From positions 17,343 to 81,342 of the forward strand of contig JAFQEM010000007.1 of the NCBI GenBank assembly GCA_017399035.1: a stretch of 64,000 nt of DNA. The letters are read 5' to 3'. Below are positions 1-7,213 of the stretch, in pieces. Source of the DNA: Clostridia bacterium. GTDB taxonomy: Bacteria > Bacillota > Clostridia > Christensenellales > Borkfalkiaceae. The stretch's first letter is position 1; the number at the start of each line of letters is the position of its first letter. Both the position numbers and the translations under genes were made by a program. A model generated the notes under the pieces. It had not been told where the DNA came from. It saw nothing but the letters and a program-made list of their open reading frames with translations, and made no database searches.

Positions 1-772
1 AGTTATAAGCCTTACCTGCAACGCCTGCAGAAAGTTGAACGTCAGTAAATATCACGGGCGCAGAAGTGTTTATAAGTTGCGCGCCGTCAAACTTTTGACC
101 GCAAAGTTCAAAAACTATAACTTTTGCTTGCTTTCCCTGGGTAATTCCACCAAAAACCATATCAACTGAATATCTTTCATAACTATCAACAAGCGTTACC
201 ATATCAAAATGTTTCATATATTCAGCAGATTTAAAGTCGGCAACGGCAACCCCTGCAGAGTTATAAACTCTCATCAATGCGGGGTCAAAAGAGAAAGAAA
301 CTGCCTTATCTGAAGTGTTATCAAACGAACCTTCAAAAAGCATTTCACGTTTAACTAACGGTGCGTTTGTGAAAGATACGCCCATTTTTATTCCGTTTTC
401 ATCAGGCGAAAATGCTAGGCTAAAACCAAGCCTTGCGCTTTCACTGTTAAAATTAAAAGTAAAACTGTTAAATTCAGTTTCACCAACGGTGGAAGAATAA
501 GGTGTAAATTCTATGCTAAAAAGACCTGCCGCGCCCTGTGATAAAGAAACGCTTGCGCCCGTTCTAGCAGTGCTGAACATATAACCTTTGCGTCCGCCTA
601 AAAAGTTTGAAGAAAGAGATTGTTCTTTGGTTACGGTAACGTCTTGCGCGTGTGTAAATATTTCCGCGCGTGCGTTGCGTTTACAAAAAGTAGAAAACGC
701 AAAACAAGCGGTGGTTAAAATCAACACCGAAAGCAAGATGACCGTGAGTTTATTTCTTAAACTTTTGCTCAT
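1..772 (-). CDS. secreted protein of unknown function, 3' end outside window
   Basis: An open frame of at least 257 codons starts at ATG 772 and runs off the left edge. Its ATG overlaps the TAA of the upstream permease (TAATG), so it is the last visible gene of the sugar-importer operon. The N-terminus (MSKSLRNKLTVILLSVLIL) is a typical signal peptide, with possible cleavage after ARA near residue 36; the TTAC sequence at about residues 20-23 is a poor lipobox. The rest is rich in S, T, F, G and V, as in extracellular beta-sandwich domains. I do not recognise the family. Position suggests a cell-surface role in sugar capture, but this is inference only. Confidence 0.75.
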   Translation of the reverse strand, partial: MSKSLRNKLTVILLSVLILTTACFAFSTFCKRNARAEIFTHAQDVTVTKEQSLSSNFLGGRKGYMFSTARTGASVSLSQGAAGLFSIEFTPYSSTVGETEFNSFTFNFNSESARLGFSLAFSPDENGIKMGVSFTNAPLVKREMLFEGSFDNTSDKAVSFSFDPALMRVYNSAGVAVADFKSAEYMKHFDMVTLVDSYERYSVDMVFGGITQGKQAKVIVFELCGQKFDGAQLINTSAPVIFTDVQLSAGVAGKAYN

Positions 773-1680
773 TAACCTTTTAAACCTCCTATCGAAAGAT
801 TTGAAACGATTTTGTTTCTAAATACTATAAAAATCGTAAGCGTAGGTAAAATAACCAACGCGCTACCTGCAAGTTTTAATGGAACGCCAGATGATGCGTT
901 ACCAGTATCCATATTGTAAACGTAAAGACCGTAAGCAACCATAGGATAAGATGGTAGATAAACTAGCGATACGCTATAATCGTTCCAAGATGCGATAAAG
1001 TCTAACATAAATAGCGCTATGAAAATATTTTTTACCATAGGCATCATTACGCGTAACATTACCATTAACTGACTTGCGCCGTCAATTTCCGCCGCCTCTG
1101 CGTATTCTCTAGATAATCCACAATAAGCAGCGTAAAAATATAAAAACGAAGTTCCCGTAAAACCAAAACTCATTAAGCATCTGCCTAAAAAGTTGTTATA
1201 AAGTCCAACTAGTTTGCTAAATTTTATAGATATTGCAAGGTTAGACGGGAAAGATATAATCATCAAAATTATAACCAAAGAGTGAACTAACCCAGTCCAT
1301 CTTAAATGTTTATACTTTGCAACTACGTATGCGCACGCAGACCTTGAGAAAACGCCTATAAAACCAGTGCATACACTATATACCAAAGAGTATAAAAACA
1401 TCTCAAGAAGTTGAACTTTTCTAGTACCTACCCTAGAACTTGCAGATGGCACGGTAATGCTAATATTTGTAAAAGCCTTTACCCAGTTTTCCCACTTAAA
1501 GCCGTATTTTGGCCAAGCAAAAACCGTGTCGATAAAGTCTATCTGCAGTTTAAGTGAAGAAAACACCGCCCAAAATAGTGGCAAAACTAGCGCTAGTGAA
1601 TAAAGGGTTAAAAATATCGTTGCAAGTATTGCGAAAGGGGTTAATTTTTTATTCTTTTCAAGTATACTTTTCTTCTTCAT
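772..1680 (-). CDS. carbohydrate ABC transporter permease, MalG/UgpE type
   Basis: This inner-membrane subunit of a CUT1-type sugar importer has 302 residues, normal for the family. It has about six hydrophobic segments and the cytoplasmic EAA loop (EYAEAAEIDGASQLMVMLR, about residues 190-210) that docks the ATPase. It follows the second permease by 11 bases and overlaps the next gene by one base. No ATP-binding gene lies in the operon, so a shared MsmX/UgpC-type ATPase encoded elsewhere probably drives it. The substrate cannot be told from sequence. Confidence 0.92.
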   Translation of the reverse strand: MKKKSILEKNKKLTPFAILATIFLTLYSLALVLPLFWAVFSSLKLQIDFIDTVFAWPKYGFKWENWVKAFTNISITVPSASSRVGTRKVQLLEMFLYSLVYSVCTGFIGVFSRSACAYVVAKYKHLRWTGLVHSLVIILMIISFPSNLAISIKFSKLVGLYNNFLGRCLMSFGFTGTSFLYFYAAYCGLSREYAEAAEIDGASQLMVMLRVMMPMVKNIFIALFMLDFIASWNDYSVSLVYLPSYPMVAYGLYVYNMDTGNASSGVPLKLAGSALVILPTLTIFIVFRNKIVSNLSIGGLKG

Positions 1681-1691
1681 AATTAACCTCC

Positions 1692-2627
1692 TTAATATTC
1701 AACGGTAGGACCGAATTTCTCTAATAACCATCTAGTCAAAAGAGTTATAGGTGTTGCAAGACAGCAAACGATAACCGATAGCGCAGAAACCAAAGGTCTA
1801 TTTACTGCGTGAGAATTTTCAAACGCCATTATGAACATATAGTACCCAAACGTGTATAGGTGGTCAGGCGTGCCGTTACCGTAAAACTGATAGGTCGGTA
1901 ACGACGAAGTGAAAATACCTATAACTATGGTTGTTAACACTACGCTAAGCGTTGGAAATATGAGTGGAAGAACAATGTAGATAAGTTCTTTAAAATCGGT
2001 TAAGCCGTCAAGTTGACCTGCCTCTACTAAAGACGGCGGAACACGGCTCATTGCGCCCGTATAAATAATCATATTAGCGGCAAGCCCCAACCACTCGGTA
2101 TAAACTAGCATAAGAATAAAGTCAGAGGGCTCTTGCTTTAACAAACTTGGCATCTCTAAAGGTCCTATACCCTTTATGGTAGGAACACCGTATTCAACCA
2201 AATACTGGAATATGATAACCCAAACCATACTAGAAACTATGCTGGGTAAGAAAAGGATAACCTTAAACGCGCCCGTGCCTGCAACCTTTTTATAAATTGC
2301 GTAAGAAATAAGCACGCTTAAAGGAAGTCTAAACACCAAGTTTATTCCCCAAATAAGAAATGAGTTTTTAAACGAAGTGTTAAGAACGTTTCCACTAGAG
2401 GTCATTTCTGCTATAACCTTTTTAAAGTTGTCTAACCCACACCAAACGTATTCGTCGGTAGTTTCAGGAACAAGTTTCTTGAACGCCAACAAAATGGTGT
2501 CCGTAGTGGTGTAAAAGAAAGAGAACGCCCACCACGCTATAGGCAAAATAAGTATGGCAACGGCAAAGATTGTGTCTCTTATATATTTTGCTCTAAAACT
2601 GTTTTTTGAAGTGCTGTCTTTTTTCAT
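1692..2627 (-). CDS. carbohydrate ABC transporter permease, MalF/UgpA type
   Basis: This is the partner permease of the same importer, 311 residues with about six transmembrane segments. An EAA loop (LVEAGQLDGLTDFKELIYIV) sits around residues 197-216. It lies between the solute-binding lipoprotein gene (18 bases upstream) and the MalG-type permease (11 bases downstream), the usual order for CUT1 sugar transporters. The MalF-like N-terminal segment is short, as in UgpA/LacF relatives. Confidence 0.92.
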   Translation of the reverse strand: MKKDSTSKNSFRAKYIRDTIFAVAILILPIAWWAFSFFYTTTDTILLAFKKLVPETTDEYVWCGLDNFKKVIAEMTSSGNVLNTSFKNSFLIWGINLVFRLPLSVLISYAIYKKVAGTGAFKVILFLPSIVSSMVWVIIFQYLVEYGVPTIKGIGPLEMPSLLKQEPSDFILMLVYTEWLGLAANMIIYTGAMSRVPPSLVEAGQLDGLTDFKELIYIVLPLIFPTLSVVLTTIVIGIFTSSLPTYQFYGNGTPDHLYTFGYYMFIMAFENSHAVNRPLVSALSVIVCCLATPITLLTRWLLEKFGPTVEY

Positions 2628-2645
2628 TTTCGTTTTTCCTAAATT

Positions 2646-4343
2646 TTAGTTAAATAAACTGCCGAACTTACCGTCCCACAAATTTTTAGTAACAAGTCTC
2701 TTTATTCCTGCAAAATATTCTTCAGCCGTCATTGCCCCTGCTGTTGCAAAGTGGTCAAGTGGGCTGGTAACTTTAGTAGTAGTACCCGTTTTATAGGTAT
2801 GGAAAGACGCAATGTCCTCAACGAAGTTGGGGTCGGTGGAAATATATATACCACGGTTTTGACCAGAAACAACTTCTACGTTAGAGTTGGGGTCTTTTGA
2901 AAGTTGAGCGATTTCATAAACTTGTTTTTGATAGTAAGTTATTTGGTTAAGTTGTTCGGGGCTCATTGAATATTGCAAAGGTCTACCACAACCTGACGCA
3001 ACGTTAAAGTTTGCGCACATTGCCTCACTATAAGCAAATTTAACAAAATCTTTTGCCATATCTATGCAACTTGATTTTTTGCTAACGCCAACCATTGAAC
3101 AAGAGTCGCCTATATCACCGCCACGGATAGAAACTTTTTCGTTCCACTGTGGAATAACGCCGTCAGGCAAACCTTCTCCAACAAATCTTGGGAAAGGCAT
3201 AAAGCCGAACTTTCTTGTTTTATAAGCGTATTTTTTGTTAATATTAGTTGCCATTTCGTTAAATATTGACTTTGCCTCGTTTTCCCACCAAGTTCCTTCA
3301 AAAAGGAAAGCAATAGGTTTGGTAGTTGAACTTTCAACACTGTTAAGGTAAGCCGTTTGCGCAATTATGTTACCTTGAGAAGAAAATAGTGATGCAGGCA
3401 AATAATAGTTTCCACCGATAATATCTTCTGCAACTTTTATCGCTGCATATTTACCGTTTTGATAAGCCATTTCGTAGCCGTTTGTATTATCTATTATTTT
3501 TGACTTGGTTACGTAATTTTCTTGAGTTTCATCATATTCTTTATAGAAATATTCGCCTTCAAAGTCAGTCATAATGGTATAGTTTTGACCTTCGTAAGCA
3601 GACCAAATATAAGAGAGCCAAGATTCTGCATATCCAGGGAAAGAAGTCCAACTAAACGGTGTAACCTCATCACCCTTCATAATTAACATAAGTTGCTTAA
3701 GGTCGCCGTAAGTTGCGGGCAAACCATCGTCGAAAGTATTTTCCTTTCCGTCAGGTCCCCAGTTATCGTCTTCATTGCCAGCAATTCCGTCGTATCCTTC
3801 ATAAACTAAAACGGATTCTTCGTCGTTTGAAAAATAATGATTTGCCTCAAATAGGTCAACGTCGTAAACAGTTCCGTAATAAGAAGTAAACCAAGGAAGA
3901 GCAAAATATTTAGGTTGAGTGCTTGTACCCACGTTATAATAATCTCTACTGCTATCGAAAAGTCTATCGTGTATAGAATTTTCGCCATCGGTTATAACGT
4001 CGGTAAGGTCAACGAAATAATCACTCGTATTGTCGGCAAGTTTTACGTATTGCCCAATAGTTGCGTTAGTAATCATATAAACGTCGTAACCACCGTTAGA
4101 AATTTCAGCAGCAGCGTCTGCAGTTCCGTTTTCAATAATGATAACTTGCGCGTCTTTGTTATACTTCTCATACTCGGTCTTTAGATTATAAGCAAATTGA
4201 TAACCTACGCCAAGTGATTGAACGCTAACGTAAATTTGCGTTCTGTTTGGGTCGATTTTTTCACCTGTTTGACAGCCTGAAAAAGTAAACATTGTTGTCA
4301 ACGCTATAGTAAGCGCTATGATTGTTGATAAGATTTTTTTCAT
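2646..4343 (-). CDS. extracellular solute-binding lipoprotein of sugar ABC importer
   Basis: This family 1 solute-binding protein captures sugar outside the membrane for the two downstream permeases. The start is ATG 4343, preceded by GGAGG at about 4347-4353; an upstream in-frame start at 4370 has no such site. The protein has 565 residues. The signal peptide ends in a lipobox (FSGC, Cys about residue 24). Residues around 185-208 form an Asp/Gly/Asn-rich insert (containing GPDGKENTFDDG) that looks like a calcium-binding loop of the thrombospondin type 3 kind. The protein is longer than typical CUT1 binding proteins (about 420-450), partly through such inserts. Confidence 0.9.
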   Translation of the reverse strand: MKKILSTIIALTIALTTMFTFSGCQTGEKIDPNRTQIYVSVQSLGVGYQFAYNLKTEYEKYNKDAQVIIIENGTADAAAEISNGGYDVYMITNATIGQYVKLADNTSDYFVDLTDVITDGENSIHDRLFDSSRDYYNVGTSTQPKYFALPWFTSYYGTVYDVDLFEANHYFSNDEESVLVYEGYDGIAGNEDDNWGPDGKENTFDDGLPATYGDLKQLMLIMKGDEVTPFSWTSFPGYAESWLSYIWSAYEGQNYTIMTDFEGEYFYKEYDETQENYVTKSKIIDNTNGYEMAYQNGKYAAIKVAEDIIGGNYYLPASLFSSQGNIIAQTAYLNSVESSTTKPIAFLFEGTWWENEAKSIFNEMATNINKKYAYKTRKFGFMPFPRFVGEGLPDGVIPQWNEKVSIRGGDIGDSCSMVGVSKKSSCIDMAKDFVKFAYSEAMCANFNVASGCGRPLQYSMSPEQLNQITYYQKQVYEIAQLSKDPNSNVEVVSGQNRGIYISTDPNFVEDIASFHTYKTGTTTKVTSPLDHFATAGAMTAEEYFAGIKRLVTKNLWDGKFGSLFN

Positions 4344-4623
4344 AATCTCCTCCAAAAAATATACTTGCACATTTTGTATGCTAACTTATTTTCGCACATT
4401 TTTTACCCTTTTTCAATGGTAATTTTATACTTAAATATAGGGGATTTTTTACTTTTTTCGCCTTTTTAAATGTTTTTAAATAAAATATTTAAAAATATAC
4501 GCAACACGCACGCGTAGCGCGCGTACCTAGTTTAATCACCAGCACGCATGAATGAGCCCTATAGCGTAACGAAAATTAAGCTAGAAAAATACTCAAAACA
4601 AATTTGCTATAAAAAACAAAAAA

Positions 4624-4643
4624 ACCACCTTAAGTAAGATGGT
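4624..4643 (-). terminator. possible terminator or attenuator hairpin upstream of importer operon
   Basis: On the minus strand, ACCATCTTACTTAAGGTGGT can fold on itself with one mismatch and is followed at once by a run of seven T and then more T. No gene lies between it and the terminator at 4870, so it would end a short leader or small RNA rather than a coding transcript. The loop is tight, so the call is weak. Confidence 0.35.
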
Positions 4644-4869
4644 AAAAACGCTAATTATTAGATTTTATACTGATTGCACACTGCTATACAACTGACACAA
4701 AATAAACTGCGTTGCGACAGTATTATTGCAATTTTACGTTAAAGTTCAAAAATTTTAATTAAAAAGTTGCGTTTATGATAGTTTGTATAAGAAAAATGCT
4801 TTTTTGTTCATTATTTTTGACACCGTTTTAGTTTTTTGACGACACAAACCCATAAAATTTTAAAAATTT

Positions 4870-4896
4870 AAAGCCGTTCAAAAAATGAACGGCTTT
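4870..4896 (-). terminator. rho-independent terminator of the CofE-like gene
   Basis: An 11-bp perfect stem (AAAGCCGTTCA / TGAACGGCTTT) with a 5-base loop lies 23 bases past the stop at 4920. On the minus strand it is followed by a T-rich tract. Confidence 0.8.
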
Positions 4897-4919
4897 ATGC
4901 TTAATTTTGTTATTCTAAT

Positions 4920-6113
4920 TTATTCAGCGGTATAGTTGTCAAAATATCCTTGAATATATACGATAGGCGTTCCCTTATCACCAGAACCAGACGTAAGGTC
5001 GCAAAGTGAACCTATAAGGTCCGTAAGTCTTCTAGGCGTAGTGCCTTCTGACGCCATTTTTCCAACCAAATTACCGTCTTTTGCCTTAATTTTATCTTTT
5101 ATTGCCTCTTTTAATTGTTCGCCCGAAAGAGAAGAAAATTCGTTATCTGCAAGATATTTAAGTTTAAGTTCGTTAGGTGTTCCTTCAAGCCCAGAGGTAT
5201 ATGCAGGCGCAACCACGGGGTCTGCAAGTTCCCAAATCTTACCAACGGGGTCTTTGAACGCACCGTCGCCGTAAACCATAACTTCTACGGTTTTTCCAGT
5301 TGCTTTATATATATTTTGTTGAACCGCATCAACGATAGGTTGACAATCTCTTGGGAAGAGTTTAACTTGGTCTTCGGTTGCCTTATTAGAACCTAAAAGT
5401 CCATACTTTTCGTTGTATCCACTTCCGTTTACAGGCGCATTCAAAATTTCATCTAAACCAAATACACGTTCAGCCCCTGCATTTTTCAAAAGTCTTTTTG
5501 TTCTAACTCTAGTGTGAATATCACAGTTAATCACGTTTTTGGTGTATTTAAGAACCGCACGTGGGTCGTTTGCAAAAATAATCTCTGCCTCTGCGCCACA
5601 TTCTTTAATTAAATTTTCATAATATTCAACGTAGTCAATCCCCGTAAAGGTGTGCTTTTTATATCCAAAAAGTTCACGATATTTTTTAAGGTCTAAAACG
5701 TCGCTATACGGATTTACGCCCTTTTCGTCAAGGTCGTCAAAAGAAATAAGATGGTTACCAACTTCGTCTGACGGATATGAAAGCATCAAAACAACTTTCT
5801 TCGCTCCTTTAGCAATACCTCTTAAACATATTGCAAAACGGTTACGACTTAAAATAGGTAGTATAACGCCAACGGTTTCGCCACCAAGTTTGTTTTTAAC
5901 GTCAACTGCAATATCGTCTACGCTTGCATAGTTACCCTGTGCACGAGCAACTATCGCTTCGGTCATTGCAACTATATCTCTATCTCTAATTTCAAAACCC
6001 GCATCTTTTGATGCCTCTAACACAGATTCAGTTACGATTTTAACTATATCGTCTCCGTTTCTAATGATGGGTGCACGTACTCCACGGCTTACCGTTCCTA
6101 TCATACGACTCAT
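4920..6113 (-). CDS. CofE-like F420-0:gamma-glutamyl ligase family protein
   Basis: The protein matches the F420-0:L-glutamate ligase family (COG1478/PF01996), which in actinobacteria and archaea adds glutamate to coenzyme F420. The start is ATG 6113, with AGGAG at 6122-6126; a longer frame to 6194 would run through the promoter. It has 397 residues, and family-like stretches include TVSRGVRAPIIRNGDDI near the N-terminus and VYGDGAFKDP in the middle. No other F420 gene is visible, so the substrate in this organism is unknown. It is monocistronic, with its own promoter and terminator. Confidence 0.75.
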   Translation of the reverse strand: MSRMIGTVSRGVRAPIIRNGDDIVKIVTESVLEASKDAGFEIRDRDIVAMTEAIVARAQGNYASVDDIAVDVKNKLGGETVGVILPILSRNRFAICLRGIAKGAKKVVLMLSYPSDEVGNHLISFDDLDEKGVNPYSDVLDLKKYRELFGYKKHTFTGIDYVEYYENLIKECGAEAEIIFANDPRAVLKYTKNVINCDIHTRVRTKRLLKNAGAERVFGLDEILNAPVNGSGYNEKYGLLGSNKATEDQVKLFPRDCQPIVDAVQQNIYKATGKTVEVMVYGDGAFKDPVGKIWELADPVVAPAYTSGLEGTPNELKLKYLADNEFSSLSGEQLKEAIKDKIKAKDGNLVGKMASEGTTPRRLTDLIGSLCDLTSGSGDKGTPIVYIQGYFDNYTAE

Positions 6114-6164
6114 AATTTTTTCTCCTTGTGTGCGCAAAAATATTACAACGCACTTAACGACTAA

Positions 6165-6194
6165 ATTATATGTTAAACTGCGCTTGGTTGTCAA
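6165..6194 (-). promoter_or_regulatory. sigma-A promoter of the CofE-like gene
   Basis: On the minus strand TTGACA (6194-6189) and TATAAT (6170-6165) are both perfect, with an 18-base spacer. The leader to ATG 6113 is about 45 bases. Confidence 0.8.
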
Positions 6195-6346
6195 CGATTT
6201 TTTTATTATAATTTATTTCAACCATATTAGTTATACTTATAGTCTTAAAGTTTTAATGATTTGTTTTTAACTATTTTTACAATCATTAAAAAATTTATCG
6301 TCAGTTGCAATTTAATAAACTTCAACTTGAATTTAAAAATATAAAA

Positions 6347-6360
6347 CACCCTTGAGGGTG
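6347..6360 (-). terminator. terminator after tRNA-Arg
   Basis: Six bases past the encoded CCA, CACCC TCAA GGGTG folds on the minus strand. It is extended by flanking A/T pairs and followed by TTTTATATTTTT. Confidence 0.7.
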
Positions 6361-6365
6361 CTTTG

Positions 6366-6440
6366 TGGTAGTCCTGGCGGGAATCGAACCCACAACGGCC
6401 CCTTAGGAGGGGGCTGTTATATCCATTTAACTACAGAACC
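6366..6440 (-). tRNA. tRNA-Arg (anticodon CCT)
   Basis: The 75-base cloverleaf reads on the minus strand from GGTTCTG (6440) to an encoded CCA (6368-6366). The anticodon stem GCCCC/GGGGC encloses loop CTCCTAA, giving anticodon CCU, which reads the rare Arg codon AGG. The T arm contains GGGTTCGATTCCC. The first acceptor pair is G-U. A terminator follows. No promoter lies directly in front; the nearest is that of the small RNA just upstream, whose terminator separates the two. Confidence 0.93.
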
Positions 6441-6472
6441 TTATTGTGCCAAACAAAATGAGTAGATTTTGA

Positions 6473-6602
6473 TAAAACGCTGTTGCCTATAAATGGATGC
6501 AACAGCGTCTGCTTAGCCGAGCAGGCTTTACCTGTGAACGCCGTCGAAATATCTCGACTCATCCATTTAACTACAAAACTAAATATTAAATTGTAAATAA
6601 CG
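6473..6602 (-). ncRNA. unidentified structured RNA gene with own promoter and terminator
   Basis: A ~130-nt transcript is predicted from the promoter at 6610-6638 to the terminator at 6474-6507. It can form three features. A long-range helix of 9 pairs joins minus-strand AAATGGATG (6568-6560) to CATCCATTT (6499-6491). A hairpin joins GTCGA and TCGAC (6543-6558). A GCGT/ACGC helix (6505-6508, 6538-6541) encloses alternative CAGG/CCTG and CTGCT/AGCAG hairpins. Its 5' part shares TGTAGTTAAATGGAT with the D-arm region of the neighbouring tRNA-Arg. It lacks an anticodon arm and T arm, so it is not a tRNA. I do not recognise a known riboswitch or housekeeping RNA. Confidence 0.6.
6474..6507 (-). 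terminator. terminator of the small RNA gene
   Basis: A perfect 9-bp stem (CGCTGTTGC / GCAACAGCG, 6507-6499 and 6486-6478) with a 12-base loop is followed on the minus strand by TTTT. The loop holds ATCCATTT, which can pair with the upstream AAATGGAT, so the stem could be part of a pseudoknot. Confidence 0.7.
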
Positions 6603-6609
6603 CTAATAT

Positions 6610-6638
6610 ATTTTACTACAAACAAAATAACCTGTCAA
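6610..6638 (-). promoter_or_regulatory. sigma-A promoter of the small RNA gene
   Basis: TTGACA (6638-6633), a 17-base spacer and TAAAAT (6615-6610) on the minus strand predict a start near 6602. Confidence 0.75.
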
Positions 6639-6796
6639 ATAGTGGAACGCAATTTTTAAAATATAATTCAATTTTTTTATTTTACCGTATACACTGACCT
6701 ATTTAAGGGTAAAATACGGGTAACGATTTAAGCACAGTCAGACTATAAAAATACATAAACTGATAATGGGAAATGCTTTAAACGTGGGAGACCCTT

Positions 6797-7159
6797 ATGA
6801 TTAAGAGAGGAGAACTTTATTATGCTGACTTAAGCCCCGTGGTTGGCAGTGAACAAGGCGGAGTGCGACCTATACTTATAGTGCAAAACGACACGGGTAA
6901 CAAATACAGTCCAACCATAATTGCAGCGGCGGTAACAAGTAAAATAAACAAAGCCAAACTTCCAACGCACATTGAACTAAACGCAAATGAATTTGGGTTA
7001 GTTAAAGATAGCGTGATATTGCTTGAACAGATACGCACGCTAGACAAACGCAGACTTAAAGAGCGCATTGGCGAACTCTCCCCCATTACTATGAAAAAAG
7101 TAAACACCGCGCTACTTATTAGCCTAGGCTTTGGGGATAATTTAAACGCTATAAATTAA
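6797..7159 (+). CDS. mazF: MazF/EndoA (PemK-like) mRNA interferase
   Basis: This 120-residue protein belongs to the MazF/NdoA family of sequence-specific ribonucleases that cleave single-stranded mRNA. The N-terminal signature [19 protein letters not shown] followed by RPILIVQND is characteristic. A GGGAG site at 6786-6790 sets the start. No antitoxin gene lies in the 350 bases upstream or directly downstream, unlike the ndoAI-ndoA pair of Bacillus; an unlinked antitoxin or a divergent regulator is possible. An imperfect inverted repeat (TTACCGTAT ... ATACGGGTAA, about 6682-6724) upstream could be an operator. Confidence 0.9.
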   Translation: MIKRGELYYADLSPVVGSEQGGVRPILIVQNDTGNKYSPTIIAAAVTSKINKAKLPTHIELNANEFGLVKDSVILLEQIRTLDKRRLKERIGELSPITMKKVNTALLISLGFGDNLNAIN

Positions 7160-7168
7160 AATAATTAG

Positions 7169-7203
7169 GGGGGCGACAATGTTTTGTCGCCCCCGCTTTT
7201 TTA
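7169..7203 (+). terminator. rho-independent terminator after mazF
   Basis: An 11-bp GC-rich stem (GGGGGCGACAA / TTGTCGCCCCC) with loop TGTT is followed by GC and a run of T. It sits between the converging mazF and nadE genes and may also stop nadE transcripts. Confidence 0.9.
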
Positions 7204-7213
7204 TTTAAGGTTT

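Larger units (their letters stand above)
4344..4919. other. 576-bp intergenic region upstream of the sugar importer operon
   Basis: No convincing gene was found on either strand. The region holds the terminator of the gene at 4920 (4870-4896), a weaker terminator-like hairpin at 4624-4643, and an unusually GC-rich patch at about 4500-4530 in otherwise AT-rich DNA. An imperfect 10-base inverted repeat lies at 4527-4536 and 4575-4584. Close to the importer gene, AAAATGTGC occurs twice on the minus strand 26 bases apart (about 4367-4407), which could be a regulator site. No clear sigma-A promoter could be picked. Confidence 0.5.

Noticed and set aside
3915-4184. Plus-strand frame of 89 codons inside the solute-binding protein gene
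   Set aside because: It is antisense to a well-supported lipoprotein gene, with no ribosome site or recognisable product.
4600-4870. T-box leader before the sugar importer
   Set aside because: A terminator-like hairpin is present but the T-box core (AGGGTGGNACCGCG) is absent and the operon is not amino-acid related.
6473-6602. A second tRNA, SRP RNA or cyclic-di-GMP riboswitch at the small RNA gene
   Set aside because: Only the D-arm-like part resembles a tRNA; no anticodon or T arm exists. The SRP GGAA loop and the full GEMM core (GGTAGGTAGC-type half) are absent, although CACAGG and AAAGCC recall it slightly.
6431-6625. 64-codon frame on the minus strand overlapping the tRNA and small RNA
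   Set aside because: It lies entirely over the structured RNA and the tRNA 5' end, has no ribosome site and its residues follow the RNA hairpins. The frame is a by-product of the RNA gene.
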